The notes: generated by a model not told the origin, from the sequence alone. Shown: positions 51,535-61,446, numbered from the stretch's first letter. The stretch is DNA of 64,000 nucleotides from Brevundimonas sp. A19_0 (GCF_017744255.1 NZ_JAGHQP010000006.1:1-64000), one strand, 5' to 3'. A program made the numbers and translations.

Positions 51535-53902
51535 GGCGAGCGTCTCCCCGGCCCGGCTGCGGCGCGAGGCGGACGTCCGCGCCAACCTGCCGTTCGCGCG
51601 CCATGTCGACGACCAGGTGGTGGCGCTGGACAGCGGCGCCCTGATGCTGAGCTTCCAGCTCGCCGGGGCCGCCTTCGAGACGGCGGACGCGCGCGATCTG
51701 AACGACTGGCACGTCAAGCTGAACCAGACCTGGCGCAACCTCGCCGACGACCGCCTGGCGGTGTGGCATCACATCGTCCGGCGCGAGGTGGCGGCCGAGC
51801 CGGCGACCGGCTTCCGCTCCGCCTTCGCCCGCGACCTGAACGCCGCCTACGAGGCCCGGCTCGCCGGCCGGCGGATGTTCGTCAACGAGCTGTTCGTCAC
51901 CCTGGTCCTGCACCCGGGCCGGGCGAGCAGCGAGCGCGCCGCGGCGATGATGGGGCGGCTGAAGGCGGCCCGGCGCGGCGGCCTCGAGATCGAGGCCGAG
52001 GCGGTCAAGCGGCTGCACGAGGCCGGCCGGGACCTGGCCCAATACCTCGCCCGCTACGCGCCCCGGCCGCTCGGCCTCTATGCGCGCGGCGGCCTGTGGT
52101 TCTCCGAACCGATGGAGGCCATGCGGCTGGTCCTCACCGGCCGTCCGGGTCGCGTGCCCATCGTCCGCGGCCACCTGGGCTCGGCCCTCTATACGGTGCG
52201 GGCGATCTTCGGCCGCGAGAGCCTGGAGCTGCGCGACGTCGGCGACGCCCGCTACGCCGGCGTCCTGGCGGTCAAGGAGTATCCGGCCTCGACCCGCCCG
52301 GGCCTGTGGGACGCCCTGCTCAGCGCGCCCTTCCCGTTCGTGATCAGCCAGTCCTTCGCCTTCCTATCCAAGGCCTCGGCCCGGGCGGTGATGGAGCGCA
52401 AGCAGAACCAGATGGTCTCGGCGCGCGACCGGGCCGCCTCGCAGATCGCCGGCCTCTCCGACGCGCTGGACGACCTGGTCAGCAACCGCTTCGTGATGGG
52501 CGAGCACCAGGCCTCGGTGCTGGTCTACGGGGCCGCGCCCGGGGACCTGGCCGATCACCTCTCGAAGGCCCGCGCCCTCCTGGCCGATTCCGGCCTGGTG
52601 GTGGCGCGCGAGGACCTCGGCCTGGAAGCGGCCTTCTGGGCGCAGTTCCCGGGAGCGTTCGCCCGACGCACCCGGCCGGCGGCCATCACCTCGCGCAACT
52701 TCGCCGCCCTGGCCCCGTTCCACGCCCATCCGGTCGGCCAGGCCCGCGGCAATCACTGGGGCCCGGCGGTCGCCCTGCTGCGCACCACGGCCGGCTCGCC
52801 GTTCTGGTTCAACTTCCACGTCGGGGACCTCGGCCACACCTTCATCTGCGGCCCCTCGGGTTCGGGCAAGACGGTGGTGCAGAGCTTCATGCTCGCCCAG
52901 CTCGAGCGGCTCGGCGCCCAGCAGCTGTTCGTCGACAAGGACCGCGGCGCCGAGCTCTTCGTACGCGCCTGCGGCGGGACCTATCTGACCCTGCGCAACG
53001 GCGAGCCGACCGGTTTCGCGCCGTTCAAGGCCCTGCCGCCCAGCCCCGGCAATCGCGCCTTCCTGGTCGGGCTGGTGCGGGCCCTGGTGGCCCACGACGG
53101 CGAGCCCCTGACCGTCATCCAGGCCCGCGCCATCGACGCCGGCGTGGCGGCGCTCGAAGCCCTGCCGCGCGAGCGCCGCTCGCTGACCGCCCTGCGCAGC
53201 GTGCTCGGTCAGGCCGACGGCGGCGGGATCGGGGCGCGGCTGGAGCGCTGGACCCGGGAGGGCCCGCTCGGCTGGGTGCTCGACAACGAGGACGACGCCC
53301 TGTCGCTGGACACCCGCTTCGCCGGCTTCGACCTGACCCAGGTGCTCGACCACGCCGAAATCCGCACCCCGGTGATGCTCTATCTGTTCCACCGCATCGC
53401 CGAGCGGGTCGACGGCCGCCGGCTGGTGCTGGACATCGACGAGTTCTGGAAGGCGCTCGGTGATCCGGCCTTCACCGACCTGGCCCAGGACGGGCTGAAG
53501 ACCTGGCGCAAGCAGAACGCCCTGATGGTGTTCGGCACCCAGTCGCCGGCCGATGCCCTGCGCTCGCCGATCGCCCACGCCATCCTCGAACAGTGCGCCA
53601 CCAAGATCTTCCTGCCCAACCCGCACGGCCAGGCGCGCGACTACGTCGAGGGCTTCGGCCTGACCGGCGAAGAGTTCCGGTTGATCCGCGATGTCCTGAC
53701 CCCGGAGTCGCATCGCTTCCTGGTCAAGCAGGGCCACGACAGCGTCGTGGTCGAGCTCGACCTGACAGGCCTCGACGACGAGTTGGCCATCCTCTCGGGC
53801 CGCAGCGAGACCGTGGCCCTGCTCGACCGCCTGCGCGCCGAACACGGCGACGACTACGCGCGCTGGCGCGACCCCTTCCATGCCCAAAGGAGGTTTCCAT
53901 GA
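51527..53902 (+). CDS. virB4: VirB4-like conjugation ATPase
   Basis: A 791-residue AAA+ ATPase that energises pilus assembly and DNA transfer. The Walker A is GPSGSGKTVVQ near residue 443 and the Walker B is LVLDIDEFWKAL near residue 633. The N-terminal CagE/TrbE/VirB4 domain spans about 1-380. It begins with a GTG inside the end of virB3. The length is normal for the family and all NTPase motifs are intact. Confidence 0.95.
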   Translation: MAEASVSPARLRREADVRANLPFARHVDDQVVALDSGALMLSFQLAGAAFETADARDLNDWHVKLNQTWRNLADDRLAVWHHIVRREVAAEPATGFRSAFARDLNAAYEARLAGRRMFVNELFVTLVLHPGRASSERAAAMMGRLKAARRGGLEIEAEAVKRLHEAGRDLAQYLARYAPRPLGLYARGGLWFSEPMEAMRLVLTGRPGRVPIVRGHLGSALYTVRAIFGRESLELRDVGDARYAGVLAVKEYPASTRPGLWDALLSAPFPFVISQSFAFLSKASARAVMERKQNQMVSARDRAASQIAGLSDALDDLVSNRFVMGEHQASVLVYGAAPGDLADHLSKARALLADSGLVVAREDLGLEAAFWAQFPGAFARRTRPAAITSRNFAALAPFHAHPVGQARGNHWGPAVALLRTTAGSPFWFNFHVGDLGHTFICGPSGSGKTVVQSFMLAQLERLGAQQLFVDKDRGAELFVRACGGTYLTLRNGEPTGFAPFKALPPSPGNRAFLVGLVRALVAHDGEPLTVIQARAIDAGVAALEALPRERRSLTALRSVLGQADGGGIGARLERWTREGPLGWVLDNEDDALSLDTRFAGFDLTQVLDHAEIRTPVMLYLFHRIAERVDGRRLVLDIDEFWKALGDPAFTDLAQDGLKTWRKQNALMVFGTQSPADALRSPIAHAILEQCATKIFLPNPHGQARDYVEGFGLTGEEFRLIRDVLTPESHRFLVKQGHDSVVVELDLTGLDDELAILSGRSETVALLDRLRAEHGDDYARWRDPFHAQRRFP

Positions 53903-54624
53903 AGACCCGACTGCTCGGCGCCGCCGGCGCCGCCCTGATCGTTCTGGCCGGCGTCCCGGCCCAGGCCCAGGAGATCGTCTATGACCCGATGGCCTACGCC
54001 CGAATGATCGAGGACGCGCGCACCGCCCTGGAACAGCTGGAGGCCCTCAAGGCCCAGATCGAACAGGGCGAGAAGCTGTACGACAGCCTCAACGACCTGT
54101 CGGACGTCAACGCCCTGGCCGGCAGGCTGGGCTTGCCGGAGGTCCGCAACCCCCTGCCGGACATGACCGCCCTGCGGGCCGCCGCCGACGGCGACCTGTC
54201 GGCGCTCGGCGCCCTGGCCGGGCGGGCCGAGGCCATCCGCCGCGAGACCCGGCTCTACACGCCGCCGGCCGGCGAAGCCGGCCCGGCCGAGGCCTACTAC
54301 CGCGACAGTCTCGAGCGCTCGGGCCTGCGCACGGCCCGCGACCTCGCGGTCGGCGAAGCGATCGGCCAGGCCGCCGACGCCCGGCTCGAGGGCCTGGAGA
54401 CCCTGCGCCGGGCGCTGGATGAGGCCCCCAACGCCCGGGCGGTGATGGACCTCGACGCCCGCCTGGCCGCCGAACAGGCGTTGATCCAGAACGAACAGGT
54501 GCGGCTGCAGGGCCTGGCCCTGATGCAGGCCGCCGAGGCGCGCCTGGAGGAGCAACGGGCCCGCGAACGGGCCGAGGCGGCCCGGGCGGCGCGGATGAGC
54601 GTCTACGAGCGGGCCTTCAAGTGA
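53899..54624 (+). CDS. virB5: VirB5-like minor pilin
   Basis: A 241-residue periplasmic protein with a signal peptide (about residues 1-22, ending A-Q-A-Q). The mature part is almost wholly helical (MIEDARTALEQLEALKAQIEQGEKLYDSL, and a long coiled coil at the end), as in VirB5/TrbJ, the pilus-tip adhesin. AAAGGAGG precedes the ATG, which overlaps the virB4 stop by four bases. Confidence 0.9.
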   Translation: MKTRLLGAAGAALIVLAGVPAQAQEIVYDPMAYARMIEDARTALEQLEALKAQIEQGEKLYDSLNDLSDVNALAGRLGLPEVRNPLPDMTALRAAADGDLSALGALAGRAEAIRRETRLYTPPAGEAGPAEAYYRDSLERSGLRTARDLAVGEAIGQAADARLEGLETLRRALDEAPNARAVMDLDARLAAEQALIQNEQVRLQGLALMQAAEARLEEQRARERAEAARAARMSVYERAFK

Positions 54625-54833
54625 GAGCCCTCCCGCTCGCCGTCCTGCTCCTGGGCGCCTGCTCGCCCGCCCCGCGCACGGCCGACGCCTTCGCCGCCGA
54701 CCCGGTCGCCGCCCGCGCGACCGTGGCCGCCTGCGACGCCGGCGAGCGCCGCGGCGACTGCGCGGCGGCGCGGGCGGGCCTCGCCGAAGCCCGCCGCCGC
54801 GAGCGCATGGCCGCCTACCGGCGGGCCTTCTGA
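54621..54833 (+). CDS. EexN/TrbK-like entry exclusion lipoprotein
   Basis: A 70-residue lipoprotein (lipobox L-G-A-C near residues 11-14) with CDAGERRGDCAAARAGLAEARRRERMAAYRRAF following. Small Cys-rich lipoproteins after VirB5, with the C-x(7)-C spacing seen here, are commonly EexN/TrbK entry-exclusion proteins that block redundant mating. The GTG start overlaps the virB5 stop. Confidence 0.7.
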   Translation: MRALPLAVLLLGACSPAPRTADAFAADPVAARATVAACDAGERRGDCAAARAGLAEARRRERMAAYRRAF

Positions 54834-54844
54834 AGGAGGCGGCG

Positions 54845-55768
54845 ATGCAGTTCCGGGTCTTCGAGCCGAGCTACGACTTCATCGACGCCCGGCTGAACGA
54901 CTTCCTCGGCGACCGGCTGGCCTCGGTCATCGCCCAGGTGGAAGGCCCGCTGCGTGTGGCCCTGGTCCTCTACATCGTGCTCTACGGCTACGCCATTTTC
55001 CGCGGCGCGATCAGCGAACCGATCATGGATTTCGCGATCCGCGGCATCAAGCTGGTGTTCATCTACCTCTTGGCCACCACCGCCGCCTACGGCGACTTCG
55101 TCACCCGGCCGCTGTTCACCGACCTGCCCAACGCCCTGACCGAGGCGATCAGCGGGGCCGGGACGCCCAGCGTCGGCGCGGCCTTCGACCAGTTCTTCGC
55201 CTATGCCGCCTACCTCGGCGAGAAGATCAGCCGCGACGCCTCCGCCTTCAATCCGGCCCCCTACGTCGTCTCGGCGGCAGTGTTCATCATCGGCGCCCTG
55301 GCCGCCGCGCTCGGCTTCGGGGTGGTGCTGGTCGCCAAGCTGGCCCTGGCCCTGCTGGTCACGCTCGGACCGATCTTCATCGCCTGCGCCCTGTTCGACG
55401 CCACCCGCCGCTTCTTCTTCGGCTGGCTGAGCCAGGCGGTGAACTACCTGATCCTGTTCGCCCTGATCATCGTCATCTTCCAGCTGGTGCTGTCGCTGGT
55501 GCGCGACCAGTGGGGGGCGATCGAGGGCGGCGACCCTATGATCGGCGGCCTGATCTTCATCGCCCTGTGCCTGCTCGGCGCGATCTTCTTCCTGCAGACC
55601 CCGGCCATCGCCGCCGGCATCGCCGGCGGGGCCAGCGCCGGCCTAGCCGACTTCGCCAACGCCGCCGCGCTGGGGACCAGCGGCTCCGGCCGCGCCGTCG
55701 GACCGCAGGAGGCCGGCCGCCAGCCGCCGCGCGGCGGCGGATCCATTCGACCCACGGGAGCCCGCTGA
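54845..55768 (+). CDS. virB6: VirB6-like polytopic channel protein
   Basis: A 307-residue inner-membrane protein with about six hydrophobic segments, including VALVLYIVLYGYAIFRG, LVFIYLLATTAAYG, VSAAVFIIGALAAALGFGVVLVAKLALALLVTLGPIFIACALF and YLILFALIIVIFQLVL. This matches VirB6/TrbL, the channel for DNA passage through the inner membrane. GGAGG lies just upstream. The C-terminal tail is Gly/Ala-rich. Confidence 0.92.
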   Translation: MQFRVFEPSYDFIDARLNDFLGDRLASVIAQVEGPLRVALVLYIVLYGYAIFRGAISEPIMDFAIRGIKLVFIYLLATTAAYGDFVTRPLFTDLPNALTEAISGAGTPSVGAAFDQFFAYAAYLGEKISRDASAFNPAPYVVSAAVFIIGALAAALGFGVVLVAKLALALLVTLGPIFIACALFDATRRFFFGWLSQAVNYLILFALIIVIFQLVLSLVRDQWGAIEGGDPMIGGLIFIALCLLGAIFFLQTPAIAAGIAGGASAGLADFANAAALGTSGSGRAVGPQEAGRQPPRGGGSIRPTGAR

Positions 55769-55992
55769 TGACCATCCCCCGCCTGCTCATCCTCGCCGCC
55801 GCCGCCACGGTCCTCGCCGGCTGCGCCAGCCTCGGTCGCGACGACGCCCGGGTCTGCGACGGCCGTCATCGCCGCCCGGCCAACCCGCACGGCTCGACGC
55901 TCGTCCCCGCCCCGGCGCCGGCCCAGCCGCAGCCGCCCGCGCCCGCGCCCGCACCCCCACCCTCGGCCTCGCTCGGCGGAGGCTGCGCATGA
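55768..55992 (+). CDS. VirB7-like T4SS lipoprotein
   Basis: A 74-residue lipoprotein with lipobox L-A-G-C near residues 16-19, followed by CDGRHRRPANPHGSTL and a Pro/Ala-rich tail. The CDG-x-RRPANP motif is typical of small lipoproteins encoded just before virB8 in alphaproteobacterial conjugation operons. It probably anchors VirB9 at the outer membrane. Overlaps neighbours by one and four bases. Confidence 0.8.
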   Translation: MTIPRLLILAAAATVLAGCASLGRDDARVCDGRHRRPANPHGSTLVPAPAPAQPQPPAPAPAPPPSASLGGGCA

Positions 55993-56672
55993 CCGGCGTG
56001 CCCGCCCCCGATCTGAAGGCCTATTTCGCCGAGGCCCGGCGCTGGGACCAGGACCGCCTGGCCGAAGCCCTGCGCTCGCGCCGACTGGCCTGGGCGGCGG
56101 CCGCGACGGCGGCGGCCCTGGCTGCGATTTCCGTCAGCGCCGTGGCGGAGCTGACGCCGCTGAAGACCACCGAACCGTTCGTGATCCGCGTCGACCAGGC
56201 GACCGGCGCCGTCGACGTGGTGCGCGGCCTCGGTCCGGGCGACGGCCCGGCGACCTATGACGAGGCGATCAGCAAATTCTTCCTCGCCCAGTATGTGCGG
56301 GCCCGCGAGGGCTATCTCGACGCCGCCGCCGAGGACAGCTTCCGCCTGGTCTCGGTCCTGTCGGGCGGCGCCGAGCAACGGCGCTGGGCCGACCTCTACC
56401 GCGGCTCCAATCCGGACAGCCCGCAGAACCTCTACGGCCCCGACGCCGAGGCGATCGTCAACATCCGGGCGATCGGCTTCATCAACGACGGCGTCGCCAA
56501 CGTCCGCTTCCATCGCACCGTGCGGCGGGCGCAGCAGGTCGTCGAGAGCGACTGGATCGCCACCATCGCCTTCACCTACACCCGCGCCCCGATGTCCGAG
56601 GCCGACCGCCTGCGCAACCCGCTCGGTTTCCAGGTCACCTCGTACCGCGCCGATCCGGAGGTCATCCGATGA
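55989..56672 (+). CDS. virB8: VirB8-like assembly factor
   Basis: A 227-residue bitopic inner-membrane protein. The cytoplasmic N-terminus (DLKAYFAEARRWDQDRLAEALRSRR) precedes one transmembrane segment (about residues 35-53); the periplasmic domain has NTF2-like features: TTEPFVIRVDQATGAVDVV, YVRAREGYLDAA and NPLGFQVTSYRADPEVI. VirB8 nucleates the T4SS core. Confidence 0.94.
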   Translation: MTGVPAPDLKAYFAEARRWDQDRLAEALRSRRLAWAAAATAAALAAISVSAVAELTPLKTTEPFVIRVDQATGAVDVVRGLGPGDGPATYDEAISKFFLAQYVRAREGYLDAAAEDSFRLVSVLSGGAEQRRWADLYRGSNPDSPQNLYGPDAEAIVNIRAIGFINDGVANVRFHRTVRRAQQVVESDWIATIAFTYTRAPMSEADRLRNPLGFQVTSYRADPEVIR

Positions 56673-57496
56673 ACCGCCTGTCGACCGCCCTCGCCATCGC
56701 CCTGACCCTCCTGGCCGTGCCTGCCGCCGCCTTGGCGGAGGACTCGGCCGACCCGCGCATCCGCATCGTCGACTATGACCCGGACGGCATCTACCGGATC
56801 ACCGGCGCCTATCGCACCGCCACCCAGGTGGTGTTCGCCCCCGACGAGACCATCCGCCATGTGGCGGTCGGCGACAGCGTCGCCTGGGAGGTCGCCGCCG
56901 AGGGCTCGGTGCTGTTCCTCAAGCCCCGCGAGCGGCACCAGGCCACCAACCTGCTGGTGGTCACCGACCGCGGCGGTCAGGCCCGCCACTACGCCTTCGA
57001 GCTCGCCGCCGGCGAGGCCCGCGGCCGGACGCCCGCCTATCAGATCCGCTTCCGCTACCCGGCCGACGACCAGGCGCGGGCCCTGCGGGCGGTGGAAACC
57101 GCGGCCGCCGCCGTCGAGACCCGGCTGGTCGGCCTCGCCCTACAGCAGGGCGCGCTGGAAGGCCCGCGCAACCTGGCCTATTCCGTCCAGGGCTCGGCCG
57201 ACCTGCAGCCCAGCGAGGTCTCGGACAACGGGCGGTTCACGGTGCTGCGCTTCCCCGGCGGCCAGGCCGTGCCGGCCATCTTCGCCGTCGCCGAGAACGG
57301 CAGCGAGCGGCTGGTCCCGTTCGACGTGCGCGGCGACTACGTGGTCATCCACGGCGTCGAGCGCGGCCTGCGCCTTCGCCGCGGCCGCCAGGTGCTGTGC
57401 ATCTACAACGAGGCGTTCGACCCAAGGGGCGTCGGCGGCGAGACCGCCACCGCCTCGCCCCAGGTCGAGCGCGCGCCCGCGGGAGGCCGCCCATGA
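56669..57496 (+). CDS. virB9: VirB9-like outer-membrane core protein
   Basis: A 275-residue exported protein (signal about residues 1-22, ending A-L-A). It carries the CagX/VirB9 pattern: DPRIRIVDYDPDGIYRITGAYRTATQVVFAPDE, GDSVAWEVAAEGSVLFLKPRE, and the C-terminal FTVLRFPGGQAVPAIFAV..RRGRQVLCIYN. VirB9 forms the outer-membrane complex with VirB7 and VirB10. Confidence 0.95.
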   Translation: MNRLSTALAIALTLLAVPAAALAEDSADPRIRIVDYDPDGIYRITGAYRTATQVVFAPDETIRHVAVGDSVAWEVAAEGSVLFLKPRERHQATNLLVVTDRGGQARHYAFELAAGEARGRTPAYQIRFRYPADDQARALRAVETAAAAVETRLVGLALQQGALEGPRNLAYSVQGSADLQPSEVSDNGRFTVLRFPGGQAVPAIFAVAENGSERLVPFDVRGDYVVIHGVERGLRLRRGRQVLCIYNEAFDPRGVGGETATASPQVERAPAGGRP

Positions 57497-58611
57497 CCGT
57501 CGAAGACCCCAGACCCCCGGCCGACGACGGCCCGGTCAGAACCGCCCCGGCGGAGGCGGACCGGGCGATCTCGCCGATCGCCGGCCGCTTCGGCGGTCAG
57601 CGGCGCTGGATCAGCCTGGCGGCCTTGGCCGCCGGCTGCGGCGTCTTCCTCTTGGCCACCTGGGACCGCGACGGCGCCGCCAAGCCGCCGGCCGAGCCCG
57701 ATGCGCCGGCCCGCCAGTTGGTCCCGTTCGAACCGGCGCGCCGCGAGCCCCCGCCGCGGCTGGCCGACGCGGCGACCGACCCGCTCGCCCCCGGCCTCGG
57801 CGGCGAGCCCGGCCCCGAGGTTCCGGCCCTGGAGCCCCGCACCGCCGGGCCCGGCCCCGCACCGGCCGATCCGCGCCGCACCCTGCTGGAAAGCGCCCAG
57901 CGGGCGCCGGTGCTGGCCTACAGCCGCCCGGCCCTGTCGGCGCCGACGCTCACTGGACCGGCGGCGGCCCTCGCGTCGCCGCCGGCCGCATCGCCGACCC
58001 CGCTCGACGCCCTGCGTCAGGCCGGCCCGATCGGCCGGGCGCAAGCCGGCCGGCTGCCCGACCGCAACCTGTTGCTGGTCGCCGGCGCCGCCCTGCCCTG
58101 CGTGCTGCAGACGGCGATGGACAGCTCGACGCCGGGCTACGTCAGCTGCGTCGTCCCCAAGGACATCTATTCCGACAACGGCGCCGTGGTGCTGATGGAG
58201 CGCGGCACCCGGGTGCTGGGCGAATACCGCGGCGGCCTGCAGCGGGGCCGCAGCCGCCTCTTTGTGCTGTGGACCCGGGCGGTGACCCCGACCGGCGTCA
58301 CCGTCACCCTGGCCTCGCCGGCGGCCGACGCCCTTGGCCGGGCCGGGTTCGACGGCGAGGTCGACACCCACTTCTGGCAGCGCTTCGGGGGCGCCCTGCT
58401 GCTCTCGGTCGTCGACGACGGCGTCCACGCCGCCGTCGGCGAGGACGGCCCGGCCGGGACCACCCGCCTGCCCTCCGACGCCGCCGGCGTCGCCCTGCAG
58501 GCGTCGGTCGGCATCCCGCCGACCCTGCGCAAGGCGCAGGGGGCGGAGGTGTCGATCTTCGTGGCCCAGGACCTCGACTTCTCACGCGTCTACCGGCTGC
58601 GGGCCCGCTGA
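57493..58611 (+). CDS. virB10: VirB10-like TonB-type energy sensor of the T4SS
   Basis: A 372-residue protein with a transmembrane segment at about residues 38-57, a proline-rich linker and a C-terminal VirB10/TrbI domain. Visible domain features are AALPCVLQTAMDSSTPGYVSCVVPKDIYSDNGAVVLMERGTRVLGEYRGGLQ and FDGEVDTHFWQRFGGALLLS. It spans both membranes and relays ATP-driven conformational signals. Overlaps virB9 and virB11 by one to four bases. Confidence 0.95.
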   Translation: MTVEDPRPPADDGPVRTAPAEADRAISPIAGRFGGQRRWISLAALAAGCGVFLLATWDRDGAAKPPAEPDAPARQLVPFEPARREPPPRLADAATDPLAPGLGGEPGPEVPALEPRTAGPGPAPADPRRTLLESAQRAPVLAYSRPALSAPTLTGPAAALASPPAASPTPLDALRQAGPIGRAQAGRLPDRNLLLVAGAALPCVLQTAMDSSTPGYVSCVVPKDIYSDNGAVVLMERGTRVLGEYRGGLQRGRSRLFVLWTRAVTPTGVTVTLASPAADALGRAGFDGEVDTHFWQRFGGALLLSVVDDGVHAAVGEDGPAGTTRLPSDAAGVALQASVGIPPTLRKAQGAEVSIFVAQDLDFSRVYRLRAR

Positions 58612-59618
58612 TGGACGACACCGCCGTGCTCGACCACTACGTGGCCCCGATCCGCGCCTTCCTCGAGCCAGACGACGTCACCGAGGTGGTCATCAACCGG
58701 CCCGGCGAGGTCGGGGTCGAGCACGCCGGCCGCTGGGTCTGGCACGAGGCGCCGCAGCTCACCGAGGCCTGGCTGCGCACCCTGGCCACCGCGGCGGCGG
58801 CCTTCACCAAACAGGACGTCGGCGAGGAGCGGCCGATCTGCTCCACCGTCCTGCCGGGCGACGAGCGTTGTCAGATCGTCCTGCCGCCGGCGACCCCGGC
58901 CGGCGCGGTCTCCCTGACCATCCGCAAGCCCTCGCGGCGTCAGCTGGGGCTGGCCGACTTCCAGGCCGCCGGCCTGTTCGACCGGGTGGCCTCGGCGCGG
59001 AGCGGCGACCAGGACGGGACCGACGCCGAGTTGGTCCGCCGGCGCGAGGCGGCGGACTGGGCCGGCTTCTTCGACCTGGCGGTCAAGGCCCGGCGCAACA
59101 TCCTGATCTCGGGCGCGACCGGCTCGGGCAAGACCACCTTCGCCAAGGCCCTGGTGGCGCTAATCCCCGACCAGGAGCGGCTGCTGACCATCGAGGACAC
59201 CCGCGAACTCGTCGTGCCGCATCGCAACGTCGTCCACCTGATCTATTCCAAGGACGGCCAGGGCCTGGCCAAGGTCACCGCCAAGGCGCTGCTGGAAAGC
59301 GCCCTGCGCATGCGGCCCGACCGCATCCTGCTGCAGGAGCTACGCGACGGGACCGCCTTCTTCTACCTGCGCAACGTCAACTCCGGCCATCCCGGCTCGA
59401 TCACCACGGTGCACGCCGATTCCGCCGCCCTCGCCTTTGAGCAGCTGACCCTGCTGGTGCGCGAGTCCGAAGGCGGCCGCGACCTGCCGCGCGACGACAT
59501 CCGCGCCCTGCTGCACCTGCTGATCGACGTGGTGGTCCAGATGAAGAAGGTCGACGGCGTCTTCCGGCTGACGGAGGTCTGGCATGAGCCGGCTCGAAAG
59601 CGTCAGCCCGGCGGCTAG
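58611..59618 (+). CDS. virB11: VirB11-like hexameric ATPase
   Basis: A 335-residue traffic ATPase. The Walker A GATGSGKTT is at residues 168-176, with IEDTREL, RPDRILLQELRDGTAFFYLRNVNSGHPGSITTVHADS (with Walker B and His box) following. It directs switching between pilus assembly and substrate transfer. Its last 35 bases overlap the virD4 start. Confidence 0.95.
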   Translation: MDDTAVLDHYVAPIRAFLEPDDVTEVVINRPGEVGVEHAGRWVWHEAPQLTEAWLRTLATAAAAFTKQDVGEERPICSTVLPGDERCQIVLPPATPAGAVSLTIRKPSRRQLGLADFQAAGLFDRVASARSGDQDGTDAELVRRREAADWAGFFDLAVKARRNILISGATGSGKTTFAKALVALIPDQERLLTIEDTRELVVPHRNVVHLIYSKDGQGLAKVTAKALLESALRMRPDRILLQELRDGTAFFYLRNVNSGHPGSITTVHADSAALAFEQLTLLVRESEGGRDLPRDDIRALLHLLIDVVVQMKKVDGVFRLTEVWHEPARKRQPGG

Positions 59619-61446
59619 GGCCGCCCTGATCGCCGCCGCCCTGCTGGCGCTGCTGGCGGCCGCCGCGGTCGGCACAGCGCTGGTCGCCCTCGCCGGCCTT
59701 GGCCGCCTGGAGGCGGACGTCGACCTGACCCGCGCCCCGGCCTGGTTCTGGTACTACCGCGAGGACCCGCAGGTGCGGCGCTGGCTGAGCGTCGCCGCCA
59801 GCGCCCACGGCCTGCTGCTGCTGGTCGTCGCGGTTGCCGTCATCCTCAACCGTCGCCGCCCCCTGCACGGCGCCGCCCGCTGGTCGACGCCGGGCGAGCA
59901 GCGGACGGCCGGTCTGCGGGCCCGCGAAGGCGTCCTGCTCGGCCGCGCCGGCGGCGAGCTGCTGATCTCGGGCGGCCCCGACCATGTGATGCTCTACGCG
60001 CCGACCCGCACCGGCAAGGGTGTCGGCGTGGTCATCCCCAACCTGCTGGCCTGGCCGGGCTCGGTGGTGGTGCTCGACATCAAGCGCGAGAATTTCGCCG
60101 CCACCGCCGGCTTCCGCGCCACCGCGGGCCAGACGGTGCTGCTGTTCGACCCGCTGGCGCGCGACGGCCGCACGGCCCGCTTCAATCCCCTCGGCCATGT
60201 CGATCGCGCCGACCCCGGCGCGGTCCTCGACGAACTGCAGCGGATGGCGGTGATGCTGTTCCCCGGCCACGACCATGCCGATCCGTTCTGGGCGGAGGCG
60301 GCCCGCGTCGGCTTCATCGGCGTCGGCGCCTATGTCGCCGAAACCCCGGACCGGCCCTTCACGCTCGGCGAGATCTTCCGCCAGCTGACTCGGGGCGATC
60401 CGCGCGCCCGCTTCCCGGCCCTGATCGCGGCGCGCCGGTGCGAGGGCCGGCCGCTGTCGGGGCCCTGCGCCGCTGCCCTCACCGACTTCTGCGCATCCAG
60501 CGAAAACACCTTCGCTTCGGTTCGCCAGACGATCACCACGCGGATGGGCCTGTGGCTGAACCCGGCGGTCGACGCCGCCACAGCCGCCAGCGACTTCGAC
60601 CTGCGCGCCCTGCGCCGGGGCGGGGTCTCGCTCTATCTGGGCGCCACCCCGGATAACATGCAGCGGGTGGCGCCGCTCTACAGCCTGCTGTTCCAGCAGC
60701 TGATTGACCTCAGCAGCCGCGCCCTGCCCGGCCCCGGCGACCGTCCGGTGCTGGTGCTGCTCGACGAGTTCGCCCGGCTGGGCCCTGCGCCCGTGCTGGC
60801 CCACGCCTTCTCGTTCGTGGCCGGCTACGGCCTGCGGCTGCTGCCGGTGATCCAGAGCCCCTCGCAGCTGCGCGCCCTCTACGGGCCGGACGTCACCGAG
60901 GAGATCCTGACCAACTGCGGCGTCGAAGTGGTCTTCGCGCCCAAGGAACTGAAGGTCGCCCAGGAGCTCAGCGAGCGGCTCGGGTCCTACACCTACAGCG
61001 CCCGCAGCCGCAGCCGGCCGACCGGCCTCAGCCCCGGCCGGCGCAGCACCACAGCCTCGGACCAGCGCCGGCCGTTGATGCTGCCCCAGGAGCTGATGCA
61101 GCTGCCCGCCGACGCCCTGATCGTCCTCAAGGCTGGCCTGCCGCCGACCCGCGGGCGCAAGATCGTCTACTGGCGCGAGCGGGTCTTCACCGACCGCCAG
61201 CGCCCCCCGCCGGCGATCCCGATCGCCCCGTGCCTATCGCCAGCCGGGCCGGCCGAGAGCGCTGGGGTCGCGCCTGGTGAGGACGACGCATCGCCGCCGC
61301 TGGAGTTCGACGCCATCGTCCGCGCCTTCGCCGAGGAAGGCGTGCCGCCGCCGCAGGCCGGCGCCAGCGAGCAGGAGGTCGGCGACTGGCTGGACCGGAT
61401 GATCGACGCGGCCGCTGCGCCCGTCCCGCAGGAGCGCGAACCATGA
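59584..61446 (+). CDS. virD4: VirD4-like type IV coupling protein
   Basis: A 620-residue coupling protein that brings the relaxosome to the channel. Two transmembrane segments lie at about residues 11-38 and 68-88. The Walker A APTRTGKGVGVVIPN is near 139-153 and the Walker B LVLLDEFARLG is present; the C-terminal half has the VirD4 hallmark ILTNCGVEVVFAPKELKVAQELSE and SYTYSARSRSR. It is last of the canonical T4SS genes and is followed by a LPD7-like gene. Its presence shows that DNA conjugation, not just effector export, is intended. Confidence 0.95.
   Translation: MSRLESVSPAARAALIAAALLALLAAAAVGTALVALAGLGRLEADVDLTRAPAWFWYYREDPQVRRWLSVAASAHGLLLLVVAVAVILNRRRPLHGAARWSTPGEQRTAGLRAREGVLLGRAGGELLISGGPDHVMLYAPTRTGKGVGVVIPNLLAWPGSVVVLDIKRENFAATAGFRATAGQTVLLFDPLARDGRTARFNPLGHVDRADPGAVLDELQRMAVMLFPGHDHADPFWAEAARVGFIGVGAYVAETPDRPFTLGEIFRQLTRGDPRARFPALIAARRCEGRPLSGPCAAALTDFCASSENTFASVRQTITTRMGLWLNPAVDAATAASDFDLRALRRGGVSLYLGATPDNMQRVAPLYSLLFQQLIDLSSRALPGPGDRPVLVLLDEFARLGPAPVLAHAFSFVAGYGLRLLPVIQSPSQLRALYGPDVTEEILTNCGVEVVFAPKELKVAQELSERLGSYTYSARSRSRPTGLSPGRRSTTASDQRRPLMLPQELMQLPADALIVLKAGLPPTRGRKIVYWRERVFTDRQRPPPAIPIAPCLSPAGPAESAGVAPGEDDASPPLEFDAIVRAFAEEGVPPPQAGASEQEVGDWLDRMIDAAAAPVPQEREP

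Noticed and set aside
56775-59618. Very long plus-strand open frame (947 codons) ending with VirB11
   Set aside because: Only the last 335 codons from 58611 are VirB11. The upstream part is the out-of-frame shadow of virB9 and virB10.
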